From: Gordonia hydrophobica NBRC 16057
Lineage (GTDB): Bacteria; Actinomycetota; Actinomycetes; Mycobacteriales; Mycobacteriaceae
DNA length: 64,000 nt
Reading direction: 5' to 3'
Assembly: GCF_001592365.1 (NCBI RefSeq)
Contig: NZ_BCWU01000001.1
Location: 620,001 to 684,000, forward strand
Shown piece after piece: positions 1-8,669 of this stretch; the stretch's first letter is position 1, and each line of letters begins with the position of its first letter. The notes beneath the pieces are model-generated. The model searched no databases and was not told the DNA's origin. It saw only the letters and a list, made by a program, of their open reading frames with translations. The position numbers were made by a program, and so were the translations under genes.

Positions 1-126
1 GCGGACGACCCGCTGTTCCCGTCCAAGCGCGAGGCGCCCGCGAGTCCGTTCGGGGACCAGGGGGCGCGTCGCAACGCCCTTCGCTTCGACGACGACGACG
101 TCGACGTGCCCGACTTCATGAAGTGA
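1..126 (+). CDS. ftsZ: Cell division protein FtsZ, C-terminal end (partial)
   Basis: Only the last 41 residues are inside the window; the gene begins before base 1 and ends at the TGA at 124-126. The visible part is the variable acidic tail followed by DVDVPDFMK, the conserved C-terminal peptide of actinobacterial FtsZ that docks SepF and other membrane anchors. FtsZ is the tubulin-like GTPase that forms the cytokinetic ring. Identity rests on this tail and on the downstream order pgeF, yggS, sepF, yggT, wag31, which is the standard end of the division and cell wall cluster in Mycobacteriales. SepF, the likely partner of this tail, is encoded about 1.6 kb downstream. Confidence 0.9.
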   Translation, partial: ADDPLFPSKREAPASPFGDQGARRNALRFDDDDVDVPDFMK

Positions 127-156
127 TCAGGCACGACGAGAGCAGAGCAGGAAAAC

Positions 157-885
157 TTGTCTGACTTCACGGTCCGGCGCGCGGTCACCACGCGCGCCGG
201 AGGCGTTTCCGCAGCCCCGTACGACTCCTTCAACCTCGGCGATCACGTCGGCGACGACCCCGATGCGGTCGCGGCCAATCGCGCGCGACTGGCCCGGGAT
301 CTCGGGGTGGCGCCCGACCGAGTGGTGTGGATGGAGCAACTGCACACGCGCACGGTCACCGTCGTCGACGGTCCGGTGGCCGAGCCGATTCCCGCGACCG
401 ACGGCGTGGTCACGAATCAGCACGATCTGGTCCTCGCCGTGCTGACCGCGGACTGCGTGCCGGTGCTCCTGAGCGACGAGGAGGCCGGCGTGATCGCCGC
501 GGTGCACGCCGGACGGGTCGGGGCGCGGATCGGGATCGTTCCGGAAGCCCTGCGCGTGATGGTCGAGCTCGGTGCCCGCACCGAGCGGATCGGCGCCTTC
601 CTCGGGCCGGCCGCCAGCGGCGACCGCTACGAGGTGCCGGACCACATGCAGGCGGATGTGGAGAAGCATCTGCCCGGCAGCGCCTGCCGAACGGCTAAGG
701 GGACGGCGGGGCTCGATCTGCGCGCGGGCCTGCGCAGGCAGTTGCTCGACGCGGGCGTGTCCGCGGTGGCGGTCGATCCCCGGTGCACCATCGGCGATCC
801 GTCGCTGTACAGCCATCGGCGTGGGGCGCCGACCGGTAGGCTCGCCTCGGTGATCTGGATGGACTCCGCCGGAGCGGGTCGGTGA
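157..885 (+). CDS. pgeF: Peptidoglycan editing factor PgeF / multicopper-type laccase-domain protein (YlmD/YfiH family)
   Basis: Encodes 242 aa of the YfiH/DUF152 family. Members have been described as purine nucleoside phosphorylase/adenosine deaminase-like enzymes and, in E. coli, as an editor that removes wrong amino acids from peptidoglycan precursors; which activity applies here is not decided by sequence. The metal/active-site triad is visible as H63 (in EQLHT), C100 (in TADC) and H117 (in AVHAG). The start is the TTG at 157, preceded by a purine-rich stretch (GCAGGAAAA); no ATG or GTG gives the full family N-terminus. It lies 30 bp behind ftsZ and overlaps the next gene by 4 bp, so the two are translationally coupled. 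Confidence 0.85.
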   Translation: MSDFTVRRAVTTRAGGVSAAPYDSFNLGDHVGDDPDAVAANRARLARDLGVAPDRVVWMEQLHTRTVTVVDGPVAEPIPATDGVVTNQHDLVLAVLTADCVPVLLSDEEAGVIAAVHAGRVGARIGIVPEALRVMVELGARTERIGAFLGPAASGDRYEVPDHMQADVEKHLPGSACRTAKGTAGLDLRAGLRRQLLDAGVSAVAVDPRCTIGDPSLYSHRRGAPTGRLASVIWMDSAGAGR

Positions 886-1652
886 CGGCCCAGCCCGATC
901 CCCGGACCGCTGAACTGGCCGCGAACCTGCAGGCCACGCGACGACGGATCCGCACTGCCGCGGAGGCGGCAGGCCGCGATCGCGCCGACATCGCCCTGCT
1001 GGTGGTGACCAAGTTCCACCCGGCCGAGGACCTCGTCCGGCTGGTGGGGTTGGGGGAGCGGGAGTTCGGCGAGTCTCGTGAGCCGGAGGCCGGGAGGAAG
1101 ATCGCCGCAGTGCGTGCCGCGCTCTCGTCGGGCGAGGGCGCCGTCGACGATGGCGACGTCGCGTTCGCGGCCGACATGATCGGCAGCGTGCAGCGCAAGA
1201 AGGCGGGCAGCATCGCCCGCTGGGCACGTCGCGTGCACTCGGTGGACTCGCTCGCCCTCATCGACTCGTTCGACGGCGCCGCGCAGCGCGCGCTGGACGC
1301 GGGTGAGCGCGCATCGACGCTGGGGGTGCTGCTGCAGGTGAGTCTGGACGGTGATCCAGAGCGCGGCGGTCTGGTCTCGGACGATCTGGCCGAAGCTGCC
1401 GATCGCGTTCTCGCGGCGTCGAATTCGTTGGCCCTGGAGGGCTTGATGCTGATCGCGCCGCTGGAGATGGCGGCGGCGGAGGCGATGAGCCGAATCGCGG
1501 AGATCCGCCAGGACTTCGTCGAGCGGTATCCGGGAGCGACCGAGCTCTCGGCGGGCATGTCGGGGGATGTGGAAGAAGCGATTGCGCACGGTTCGACGTG
1601 TGTGCGTGTCGGAACCGCAATTCTGGGAGCGCGGCCGATACTCTCGCCTTAG
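882..1652 (+). CDS. YggS-family pyridoxal phosphate homeostasis protein
   Basis: A 256-aa single-domain alanine racemase-fold protein of the YggS/PROSC family. These proteins bind PLP but have no established catalytic reaction; they buffer PLP and affect amino-acid pools. The PLP lysine is K44 in VVTKFHPAEDL, and the glycine-rich phosphate-binding end is at the C-terminus (HGSTCVRVGTAILGAR). Start GTG at 882 overlaps the pgeF stop (GTGA). The usual GENYVQE motif reads GESREPEAGRK, which is a common actinobacterial variant. Position between pgeF and sepF is the conserved one. Confidence 0.87.
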   Translation: MTAQPDPRTAELAANLQATRRRIRTAAEAAGRDRADIALLVVTKFHPAEDLVRLVGLGEREFGESREPEAGRKIAAVRAALSSGEGAVDDGDVAFAADMIGSVQRKKAGSIARWARRVHSVDSLALIDSFDGAAQRALDAGERASTLGVLLQVSLDGDPERGGLVSDDLAEAADRVLAASNSLALEGLMLIAPLEMAAAEAMSRIAEIRQDFVERYPGATELSAGMSGDVEEAIAHGSTCVRVGTAILGARPILSP

Positions 1653-1736
1653 TCACACTGGTCACAACAGAACCACTGGCGATCAGACGTAGCACTCAAC
1701 CACAGCAGAAACTGCACCCGGTCAGGAAGGCATGTA

Positions 1737-2519
1737 ATGACGACGATGCAGAAGTTCAAGGCATATTTCGGCATGGTGCCTCCGAGCGACTTCGACGACG
1801 AGTACTTTGCCGAGGCGGACGCGCCGCAGGGGATGTCAGCCCGCGAGCGCGCGTACATGGAGAAGTACCGCAGCAATGGAACGCGCGGGGATGAGTTCTA
1901 CGGTGACGAACCGTTCCGGGACCGTGACTATCGGGACGCCGATTACCGGGACGCTGAATACCGCGAGCCGTACAGCGAGCCCGAGCCGCGGCTGCGTGAG
2001 CCTGCGCCTCGTTACCGTGAAGCGGCCTACCGCGAGGCCGAGATGGCCCGTCCGATGGACGACCGCGCCTTTGTGCCGCGGATGGAGGCCGATCGACCCT
2101 ACGTCGGCCGTCGTGCCGCCGAACCGGAGCCGGTCCGTCGCCTGGAGCCGTTGACCCGCTCCGCCAATGTGACCGTGCGCGGCGCCAACGCCGTAGCCCT
2201 GGACCCGCAGATCGACGTCGACCCGCAGTCGGAGAATGCCATGAAGAAGATCTCGAAGCTGCGTCCGCGCGATTACTCGGAGGCCCGCACCATCGGTGAG
2301 CGGTTCCGCGACGGCAGCCCGGTGATCATGGATCTCGCCGATATGAGCAACGAGGAGGCCAAGCGCCTGGTCGACTTCGCGGCCGGCCTGGTGTTCGCAA
2401 TGCGTGGCTCGTTCGACAAGGTGGCGACCAAGGTCTTCCTGCTCTCTCCGTCCGGTGTGGATGTGACGCCGGAGGAGCGCACTCGGATCGCCGAGAGCGG
2501 ATTCTTCAACCAGGCCTGA
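1737..2519 (+). CDS. sepF: Cell division protein SepF
   Basis: A 260-aa protein. The N-terminal amphipathic helix (residues about 1-15, MTTMQKFKAYFGM) should bind the membrane; the C-terminal SepF domain (about 165-255, KLRPRDYSEARTIGERF to the end) forms the dimer/polymer that bundles and tethers FtsZ. In actinobacteria, which lack FtsA, SepF is the main membrane anchor of the Z-ring. The linker between them is unusual: residues about 58-105 are a low-complexity run rich in R, Y, E and D with repeated RDADYR/YREPE-type units. Start ATG 1737 has a good ribosome site (CAGGAAGG). An 84-bp gap separates it from the previous gene, and a strong terminator follows. Confidence 0.93.
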   Translation: MTTMQKFKAYFGMVPPSDFDDEYFAEADAPQGMSARERAYMEKYRSNGTRGDEFYGDEPFRDRDYRDADYRDAEYREPYSEPEPRLREPAPRYREAAYREAEMARPMDDRAFVPRMEADRPYVGRRAAEPEPVRRLEPLTRSANVTVRGANAVALDPQIDVDPQSENAMKKISKLRPRDYSEARTIGERFRDGSPVIMDLADMSNEEAKRLVDFAAGLVFAMRGSFDKVATKVFLLSPSGVDVTPEERTRIAESGFFNQA

Positions 2520-2537
2520 CCGCCGCCCATACCTGAC

Positions 2538-2576
2538 GCGCCGCCCCGGACAACTCCGGGGCGGCGCGGCATTTTC
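2538..2576 (+). terminator. Factor-independent terminator behind sepF
   Basis: A perfect 13-bp stem (GCGCCGCCCCGGA at 2538-2550, its complement at 2555-2567) closes a CAAC tetraloop and is followed by a short T-run (ATTTT at 2571-2575). It ends the ftsZ-sepF transcript, so yggT just downstream probably needs read-through or its own promoter. Confidence 0.8.
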
Positions 2577-2598
2577 TGAAGGCATCAGGCACCCTTGT

Positions 2599-2901
2599 GT
2601 GGTGAGCACATTCCTGTGGATCCTGTACTTCGCGTTGTTCCTGTATCTCATCCTGCTGCTGAGCCGTTTCGTGGTGGAGATGGTGCAGTCGTTCGCGCAT
2701 CGCTGGCGTCCCACCGGCCCGGCCGTGGTCTTCATCGAAGTCATCTTCACCGTGACCGACCCGCCGGTGAAACTGCTCCGCAAACTCATTCCGCCGTTGC
2801 CGCTGGGGCCGGTGCGACTGGATTTGTCTCTGTTGATCGTGTTGATTGTGTTGTCCATCGCAATGCAGGTCGTGTTCAAACTCGCGGTGGGCGCAACATA
2901 A
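2599..2901 (+). CDS. YggT-family membrane protein
   Basis: A 100-aa protein with two hydrophobic segments: residues about 4-27 (TFLWILYFALFLYLILLLSRF) and about 72-96, separated by the family motif around TDPPVKLLRKLIPPLPLGPVRLDLS. YggT proteins are small inner-membrane proteins found beside sepF in most actinobacteria and cyanobacteria; they have been tied to division or osmotic tolerance, with no defined biochemistry. Two consecutive GTG codons (2599 and 2602) could start translation, and there is no clear Shine-Dalgarno sequence. It sits between the sepF terminator and the wag31 promoter region. Confidence 0.85.
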   Translation: MVSTFLWILYFALFLYLILLLSRFVVEMVQSFAHRWRPTGPAVVFIEVIFTVTDPPVKLLRKLIPPLPLGPVRLDLSLLIVLIVLSIAMQVVFKLAVGAT

Positions 2902-3229
2902 ATCACATTCTTGTGATTCAGCCGATAGTCGCAGGTGATTCCTGCCAATGGTGATTCACGCAGTTCTTCAGTGGATTCTTCACAAGTCTGGCGACCTGTT
3001 CCATTCGGCCTAGATTTGGTTGCGAACAGGACGCGGGGACGCAACACGCCTTGGTCCTGGAGTGACGAGATGACACGCTAGTTACGCAGTGGTACTGGTA
3101 TTAATAGAACTGCGATCAAGTTCGAAGAGTCTCGCACTCGCCTGTGCGACGGACTGTGACGGCTGATCGCGCCACGAAGATGACGTGTACCAACCGGCAC
3201 GCAAAACATGGATCAAGGGGAGAGGCGAA
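2902..3229 (+). promoter_or_regulatory. wag31 upstream region with repeated GTGATTC elements
   Basis: This 328-bp gene-free stretch is lower in GC than its surroundings. It contains a short hairpin right after yggT (AATCAC 2901-2906 with GTGATT 2913-2918) and three direct copies of GTGATTC at 2913, 2935 and 2951, with a near copy GTGGATTC at 2971. A-T-rich patches at about 3012 (TAGATT) and 3099-3106 (GTATTAAT) are possible -10 regions, but neither has a convincing -35. wag31 is highly expressed in growing mycobacteria, so a strong or regulated promoter is expected here. Which protein, if any, binds the repeats is unknown. Confidence 0.45.
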
Positions 3230-4045
3230 ATGCGGCTCACACCAGCTGATGTGCATAACGTCGCGTTCAGCAAACCGCCGATCGGCAAGCGCGGTTACAA
3301 CGAAGACGAGGTGGACCAGTTCCTCGACTTCGTGGAGGCTGAACTCGCGCGTCTGATCGACGAGAACGCAGACCTGAAACAGCGCGTCGGCGAACTCGAG
3401 ACCGAACTCGACGAAGCCCGGACTGGTGCGCCCGACCGCACGCAGGCCTTCGCCGCTGTTCCCGAGCCCGCTCCGGCAGCGCCGTCCACGCCTGCTCCCG
3501 CCCCGGTCGCGGCCGCAGCTCCGGCTGCCGACGAAGATGCGAGCATGCGTGCCGCTCGCGTGCTGGCGCTGGCGCAGGACACGGCCGATCGCGTCACCGG
3601 CAGTGCTCGCAGCGAGGCCGAGGGCCTCATGTCCGATGCTCGCCAGCGTTCCGACGCCATGGTGAACGAGGCGCAGTCGAACGCGGACGCGACCCTCGCC
3701 GATGCGCGCCAGCGCAGCGAGACACTGTTGGCCGAGGCGCAGACCCGCGCCGAGACCCAGGTCCGTCAGGCGCAGGAGCGCGCCGACTTCCTGCAGCGCG
3801 ACGCGGAGCAGAAGCACACCGAGATCATGACGACCATCAACCAGCAGCGCACCGTGCTGGAGGGCCGCATCGAGCAGCTCAAAACGTTCGAGCGCGAATA
3901 CCGCACCCGGCTCAAGACCTACCTCGAGTCGCAGCTCGAGGAACTGCAGCAGCGCGGCAGTGCTGCTCCGGTCGAGAACGGACAGCAAGCCGCGGGCGGG
4001 CAGCAGGCCGGATACGCCCCCGAGGGCGGATACCCGCAGGGCTGA
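3230..4045 (+). CDS. wag31: DivIVA/Wag31 polar growth scaffold
   Basis: A 271-aa coiled-coil protein. The N-terminal DivIVA domain (about 1-60; [22 protein letters not shown] then [13 protein letters not shown]) carries the membrane-curvature-sensing loop. A linker rich in A and P follows (about 78-105), then a long coiled coil (about 115-245) with many Q/R/A heptads. Wag31 marks the poles and directs tip growth in Mycobacteriales and is usually essential. The start is the ATG at 3230, chosen because AAGGGGAGAGG precedes it and it gives the conserved MRLTP N-terminus; an upstream in-frame ATG at 3185 would add 15 residues absent from the family. Confidence 0.95.
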   Translation: MRLTPADVHNVAFSKPPIGKRGYNEDEVDQFLDFVEAELARLIDENADLKQRVGELETELDEARTGAPDRTQAFAAVPEPAPAAPSTPAPAPVAAAAPAADEDASMRAARVLALAQDTADRVTGSARSEAEGLMSDARQRSDAMVNEAQSNADATLADARQRSETLLAEAQTRAETQVRQAQERADFLQRDAEQKHTEIMTTINQQRTVLEGRIEQLKTFEREYRTRLKTYLESQLEELQQRGSAAPVENGQQAAGGQQAGYAPEGGYPQG

Positions 4046-4100
4046 CCGGGTCTGATATCGCCGTGATTACGCGAATCCTCTCCGAACCGACGGGGGTCTC

Positions 4101-5117
4101 ATGCTGAGTCTGGCTCTGCTTGCGACCGTCGTCGGTTTCGTTCTGCTCGTCGTCGCGCTGATGACGGGCAACCTGCCGCTCGCCATCGCCTGTGTGGTGG
4201 TGTGCGTGGTGGGTCTCATCCTGCTCGTCGTCGACACGCTCCGCGCCAACCGGCGCGGAAGCACCGACGAGGACGACGAGCCGCTCTTCACCATCCGCGG
4301 GCGCGAGTCCGCGGCCCGGGAGGAGCCGCTCGAGGACGACGCGTCGACTGCGCCCGCCGGCGCAGCAGCGGCCGGTGCGGTCGGCGACGCCCCCCTCAGC
4401 GACACCCCGGTCAGCGATGACTCCGCCGCGGAATCGAACGACAGCGGCGGTGTCGCCCCGTACGGGGATTCGACGGCGACGTCGTGGGCGTTGCGTGAGG
4501 GCCAGTCCTCAACGGGGCTCGGCTCGCTGGTCGCGCCGAGTGCCGAGCAGCGACTCGGCGACGGCCCTGCCACCGACCCCGGACCCGCGTCCGGATCCGG
4601 CGGCTTCGCGACACTGTCGGGTGGATTTGCGGCCGCACCGCAGTCCGACGGCGATTCCACCGGCGGCGATGTCACGGACTACCTGCGATCCACCGGATCG
4701 TTCCCGGCGCAGCCTCCCGCCCAGCCGGAACCCTTTGCCCAGCCCCCAGCCGAGCCTCCCGCCCAGCCGCCATCCGCCGCAGCACCGGAACGTTCGACTG
4801 CGCCGGACTGGTCGGCGAAGCCTGCCGCAGCGGACCGGCCCGTCGAGTCCGTTCCGGAGGTCGTGACCTCCGAGGCGTCCCAGCCCGATGCGACGCCGCC
4901 GTCCGATTCGGCTCCACAGTCCGGTACGGGGTCGCGGTCCGATGCGGCTCCATCGGCCGAACCGGCGCCGCAATCGGAGCCCTACGTGGGTCGACGTCGC
5001 CTGGCGGGCGATCCGACCGACGACATCGTCGTCCGGTCCGCGAATCCTGATCTGCCCGCCATGCAATTCGTGTGGGACGATCCGGACGTGAAGCCGAAGG
5101 ACGACCCGACGAACTGA
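4101..5117 (+). CDS. Conserved two-TM membrane protein with long acidic/proline-rich tail (Rv2144c-like position)
   Basis: A 338-aa protein of unknown function. Two transmembrane helices form the N-terminus (about 3-21 and 26-46). The remaining 290 residues are low complexity: an acidic and serine/alanine-rich part, then a proline/glutamine block (about 200-235, repeats of AQPPAEPPAQPP type), probably cytoplasmic and disordered. It occupies the place of the short transmembrane protein Rv2144c next to wag31 in M. tuberculosis, so a role at the growing pole is possible but unproven. Only the membrane part is expected to be conserved; the tail is much longer than in Rv2144c. Start ATG 4101 follows a G-rich stretch (GACGGGGGTC). 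Confidence 0.7.
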   Translation: MLSLALLATVVGFVLLVVALMTGNLPLAIACVVVCVVGLILLVVDTLRANRRGSTDEDDEPLFTIRGRESAAREEPLEDDASTAPAGAAAAGAVGDAPLSDTPVSDDSAAESNDSGGVAPYGDSTATSWALREGQSSTGLGSLVAPSAEQRLGDGPATDPGPASGSGGFATLSGGFAAAPQSDGDSTGGDVTDYLRSTGSFPAQPPAQPEPFAQPPAEPPAQPPSAAAPERSTAPDWSAKPAAADRPVESVPEVVTSEASQPDATPPSDSAPQSGTGSRSDAAPSAEPAPQSEPYVGRRRLAGDPTDDIVVRSANPDLPAMQFVWDDPDVKPKDDPTN

Positions 5118-5123
5118 GTGCAG

Positions 5124-5129
5124 TACACT
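5124..5129 (+). promoter_or_regulatory. Probable -10 element of the ileS leader transcript
   Basis: TACACT lies 7 bp after the stop of the previous gene and about 20 bp before the predicted base of the T-box stem I. Transcription would begin near 5136. No good -35 hexamer is visible, which is common for actinobacterial sigma-A promoters. Confidence 0.45.
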
Positions 5130-5369
5130 CGGTCCTCGACAGCATTGACCCGGCCATCACCGGTGAGCTCCCGGAAGAACGGGCCGCGACGGCCTCAGTA
5201 GAACCGGGCGGGTGCGGCCCGACACAGCCGCGATGATGAGAGGCGCGTCGTTCATCGGCGCGCAAGCGGGGTGGTACCGCGCGCCGCCGGCGGCTTACGA
5301 GCCGTGGCGAGGCGTCCCCGTGCCGAAAGCCGACGACCGTCGGTCAGCACCAGGCACGAGGAGCAGCGC
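5130..5369 (+). promoter_or_regulatory. Isoleucine T-box riboswitch (ultrashort, translational type) in the ileS leader
   Basis: The leader has the pieces of an actinobacterial ileS T-box: a compact stem I whose specifier loop carries ATC, an isoleucine codon, at 5156-5158 (context CGGCCATCACCGG); the linker element AGTAGAACCGGGCGGGT near 5198-5214; and the T-box sequence TGGTACCGCG at 5272-5281, which pairs with the CCA end of uncharged tRNA. The ileS ribosome site GAGGAG (5358-5363) is about 75 bases downstream and no T-run terminator is seen, so control of translation start, as shown for mycobacterial ileS, is the likely mode. Stem II and the pseudoknot of long T-boxes are absent, as in the ultrashort class. 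Assignment is from motif recognition, not from a covariance-model search. Confidence 0.9.
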
Positions 5370-8300
5370 GTGAGCGATCAGACCACCGAATCCGACCGGC
5401 CGAGCGCCGAGAACGACGCATCGGGCCGGGCCTATCCGATCGTCGACCTGACCGACGGGACCGGACGGGGCGCACCGTCGTTTCCCGCCGTCGAAGAGTC
5501 GGTGCTGGCCTACTGGGACGCCGACGAGACATTTGCGGCATCGATCGCCAACCGCGCGGACGCTCCTGAGTTCGTCTTCTACGACGGTCCGCCCTTCGCC
5601 AACGGGCTCCCGCACTACGGTCACCTGCTCACCGGGTACGTCAAGGACGTGATCCCGCGGTACCAGACCATGCGCGGCAAGAAGGTCGACCGGCGATTCG
5701 GTTGGGACACCCACGGTCTGCCCGCCGAACTCGAAGCCGAGCGTCAACTCGGGATCACCGACAAGTCGGAGATCGAGAAGATGGGTGTCGCGAAGTTCAA
5801 CGAGTACTGCCGCGACTCGGTGCTTCGGTACACCGGGGAGTGGCGCGACTACGTGACGCGTCAGGCGCGCTGGGTGGATTTCGACAACGACTACAAGACG
5901 CTGGATCTCGACTTCATGGAGTCGGTGATGTGGGCGTTCAAGCGTCTGCACGACAAAGGCCTGGTGTACCAGGGCTACCGCGTGCTGCCGTACTCCTGGT
6001 ACGAGCAGACGCCGCTGAGCAACCAGGAGTCCAAGCTCGATGACGCCTACCGCATGCGACAGGACCCCGCGGTCACGGTGACCATGCCGTTGGTCGTGCC
6101 CGCCGACTCGCCGGTGGCGGCCCTGGACGGCGTCAACGCACTGATCTGGACCACCACACCGTGGACGCTGCCGTCGAACCTCGCGATCGCCGTCCACCCG
6201 GACACCGAGTACTCGCATGTGCGCACCGAGGACGGCGGCGAATATCTGATGGCGACCGCGCTGGTCGGCGCCTATGCCAGGGAACTCGGCGAACCGGAGA
6301 CGGTCGGCACCTATGTCGGCAGGCAGCTGGCCGACGTCTGCTACCTGCCGCCTTTCGACTTCTTTGCGGGGCACCCGAATTCGCATCGGATCCTGCTCGC
6401 GGACTACGTGACCACCGAGAGCGGCACGGGTGTGGTGCACTTGGCACCCGCCTTCGGTGAAGAGGACATGGACGTCGCGACCGCCAACGGCATCGAGGTG
6501 GTTCAGCCGCTCGACCCGGGCGGCCGGTTCACCGACCTGGTGCCCCCGTATCAGGGCCAGATGGTCTTCGATGCGAACCCGACCATCATCAAAGACCTGA
6601 AGGGCGCCGACACCGGCAGCCCGGCGAGCGCGACGAGCCAGCAGGGCCGCATCCTGCGTCACGAGACGATCGAGCACTCGTACCCGCACTCGTGGCGGTC
6701 GGGTCAGCCCCTGATCTACATGGCGGTGCCGTCGTGGTTCGTCGCGGTCACCAAGATCAAAGACCGGATGCTGGAGTTGAACCAGGAGATCGTCTGGTCT
6801 CCGTCGCACATCCGCGACGGCCAGTTCGGCAAGTGGCTCGAGGGCGCGCGCGACTGGAACATCAGCCGCAACCGCTATTGGGGTGCGCCGATCCCGGTGT
6901 GGATCTCCGACGACCCCGCTTACCCGCGCGTCGACGTCTACGGCAGCCTGGACCAGTTAGAGGCGGACTTCGGCGTTCGTCCGGACAACCTGCATCGTCC
7001 GCACATCGACGAGTTGACGCGTCCCAACCCAGACGATCCGACCGGTCGGTCCACGATGCGGCGGGTCCCGGAGGTCCTCGACTGCTGGTTCGAGTCGGGC
7101 TCCATGCCCTATGCCCAGGTCCACTATCCGTTCGAGAACACCGAGTGGTTCGACGGGGCGAGCGCAGCGACGGGGAATGGCGACGGGGCGAGCGCATCCG
7201 GGGTGTTGCCGCACAATCCGGGGGATTTCATCGTCGAGTACAACGGGCAGACGCGCGGCTGGTTCTACAACCTCCACGTGTTAGCGACGGCGCTGTTCGA
7301 CCGCCCGGCCTTCAAGACGGTCGCGGCGCACGGCATCGTGCTGGGCGACGACGGCCAGAAGATGAGCAAGTCCAAGCGCAACTACCCGGATGTCAACGAG
7401 GTGTTCGACCGGGACGGTTCCGACGCGATGCGGTGGTTCCTCATGGCGTCGCCGATCCTGCGCGGCGGCAACCTGGTGGTCACCGAACGCGGGATCCGCG
7501 AGGGCGTTCGTCAGGCGCTGCTGCCGATGTGGAATGCGTACAGTTTCCTGCAGTTGTACGCGGATCGTCCGGCGACCTGGCGCACCGACTCGCAGCACGT
7601 CTTGGACCGCTACATCCTCGCCAAACTGTCGGTGACGCGCGACGAGATGACCGAGGCGCTCGACGTCTACGACATCGCGGGTGCGTGCGAGAGCTTCCGT
7701 GAGTTCTGCGAGTCGCTCACGAACTGGTATGTGCGTCGTTCGCGCGCCCGGTTCTGGGCGGGGCAGGACGAGGACGCCGACGCCTTCGACACGCTGTACA
7801 CGGTGCTGGAGGTAGCCGGTCGTCTCGCGGCGCCGTTGCTGCCGCTCGCCACCGAGGCGATGTGGCGCGGCCTCACCGGAGAGCGGTCGGTGCACCTGAC
7901 CGATTGGCCGACCGCGGAAGAACTGCACTCCGATGCCGAACTGGTCGATGCGATGGACCGGGTCCAGGCCGTGTGCTCGGTGGCCTCCAGCGTCCGCAAG
8001 GCCAACAAGCTGCGTGTGCGACTGCCGCTGCCGGCACTGACGCTCGCGTCGCCCACCGCAGAGCAGCTGGCGCCGTACGTCGATCTGATCGCCGAGGAGA
8101 TGAACGTGAAGAACGTCGTCCTCTCCACCGATGTGGATTCGGTGGGTCGCGTGGAGGTTGCGGTGAACGCCCGCGCCGCGGGTCCGCGGATCGGCAAGGA
8201 CGTGCAGCGCGCCATCAAGGCGGTCAAGGCTGGGGACTGGGAGTTCGGTACCGACGCGGAGACCGGCGTGCAGACGGTGATCGCCGACGGCATCGAGCTC

Positions 8301-8657
8301 AAGGGCGAGGAGTTCACGCGCAAGCTGGTGGCCGTCGCTCCCGAATCGACTGCGGAGATGCCGAGCGGCGGCGGTCTGGTGGTGTTGGACACCGAGGTCA
8401 CGCCCGAGCTGGAGGCCGAGGGCTGGGCCAAGGACCGAGTCCGTGAGCTTCAGGACGCGCGCCGCAACCTCGGGCTGGACATCTCCGACCGCATCGCGGT
8501 GCGCATGGTGGTTCCCGCCGACTGCCTCGAGACGGCGCAGACGCATGCCGCCTTGATCTCGGGCGAGGTCCTCGCCACCTCGTTCGACGTCGTGACCGGC
8601 GATCCGGCCGCGATCGAGCTGAGCCATGGTGTCAGCGTGGACATCAGCAAGGCGTGA
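5370..8657 (+). CDS. ileS: Isoleucyl-tRNA synthetase
   Basis: A 1095-aa class I synthetase that charges tRNA-Ile. The ATP-binding signatures are H82-Y-G-H85 (HIGH variant) and K664-M-S-K-S668; the CP1 editing domain lies between them, with TTPWTLPSN visible. The length and sequence style match the long, eukaryote-like IleS2 type, whose members are often less sensitive to mupirocin. The start is the GTG at 5370 behind GAGGAG; a longer reading frame from 5271 would begin inside the T-box and is rejected. Just before the GWFYNL region there is an in-frame 30-bp duplication (see 7151-7196). Regulated by the T-box in its leader. Confidence 0.96.
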   Translation: MSDQTTESDRPSAENDASGRAYPIVDLTDGTGRGAPSFPAVEESVLAYWDADETFAASIANRADAPEFVFYDGPPFANGLPHYGHLLTGYVKDVIPRYQTMRGKKVDRRFGWDTHGLPAELEAERQLGITDKSEIEKMGVAKFNEYCRDSVLRYTGEWRDYVTRQARWVDFDNDYKTLDLDFMESVMWAFKRLHDKGLVYQGYRVLPYSWYEQTPLSNQESKLDDAYRMRQDPAVTVTMPLVVPADSPVAALDGVNALIWTTTPWTLPSNLAIAVHPDTEYSHVRTEDGGEYLMATALVGAYARELGEPETVGTYVGRQLADVCYLPPFDFFAGHPNSHRILLADYVTTESGTGVVHLAPAFGEEDMDVATANGIEVVQPLDPGGRFTDLVPPYQGQMVFDANPTIIKDLKGADTGSPASATSQQGRILRHETIEHSYPHSWRSGQPLIYMAVPSWFVAVTKIKDRMLELNQEIVWSPSHIRDGQFGKWLEGARDWNISRNRYWGAPIPVWISDDPAYPRVDVYGSLDQLEADFGVRPDNLHRPHIDELTRPNPDDPTGRSTMRRVPEVLDCWFESGSMPYAQVHYPFENTEWFDGASAATGNGDGASASGVLPHNPGDFIVEYNGQTRGWFYNLHVLATALFDRPAFKTVAAHGIVLGDDGQKMSKSKRNYPDVNEVFDRDGSDAMRWFLMASPILRGGNLVVTERGIREGVRQALLPMWNAYSFLQLYADRPATWRTDSQHVLDRYILAKLSVTRDEMTEALDVYDIAGACESFREFCESLTNWYVRRSRARFWAGQDEDADAFDTLYTVLEVAGRLAAPLLPLATEAMWRGLTGERSVHLTDWPTAEELHSDAELVDAMDRVQAVCSVASSVRKANKLRVRLPLPALTLASPTAEQLAPYVDLIAEEMNVKNVVLSTDVDSVGRVEVAVNARAAGPRIGKDVQRAIKAVKAGDWEFGTDAETGVQTVIADGIELKGEEFTRKLVAVAPESTAEMPSGGGLVVLDTEVTPELEAEGWAKDRVRELQDARRNLGLDISDRIAVRMVVPADCLETAQTHAALISGEVLATSFDVVTGDPAAIELSHGVSVDISKA
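7151..7196 (+). repeat. 30-bp-period direct repeat inside ileS
   Basis: The 16-mer CGACGGGGCGAGCGCA occurs at 7151-7166 and again at 7181-7196. It encodes the repeated peptide DGASA (residues about 595-610) in an alanine/glycine-rich loop before the conserved catalytic-domain motif [11 protein letters not shown]. The frame is kept. The loop is a likely surface insertion and its word resembles G-rich AGCG repeats elsewhere in such genomes. Confidence 0.75.
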
Positions 8658-8669
8658 GGTCGGACGCGG

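Noticed and set aside
5271..5369. Upstream extension of ileS from a GTG at 5271
   Set aside because: This GTG is inside the T-box sequence GGTGGTACCGCG; the real start at 5370 has GAGGAG in front.
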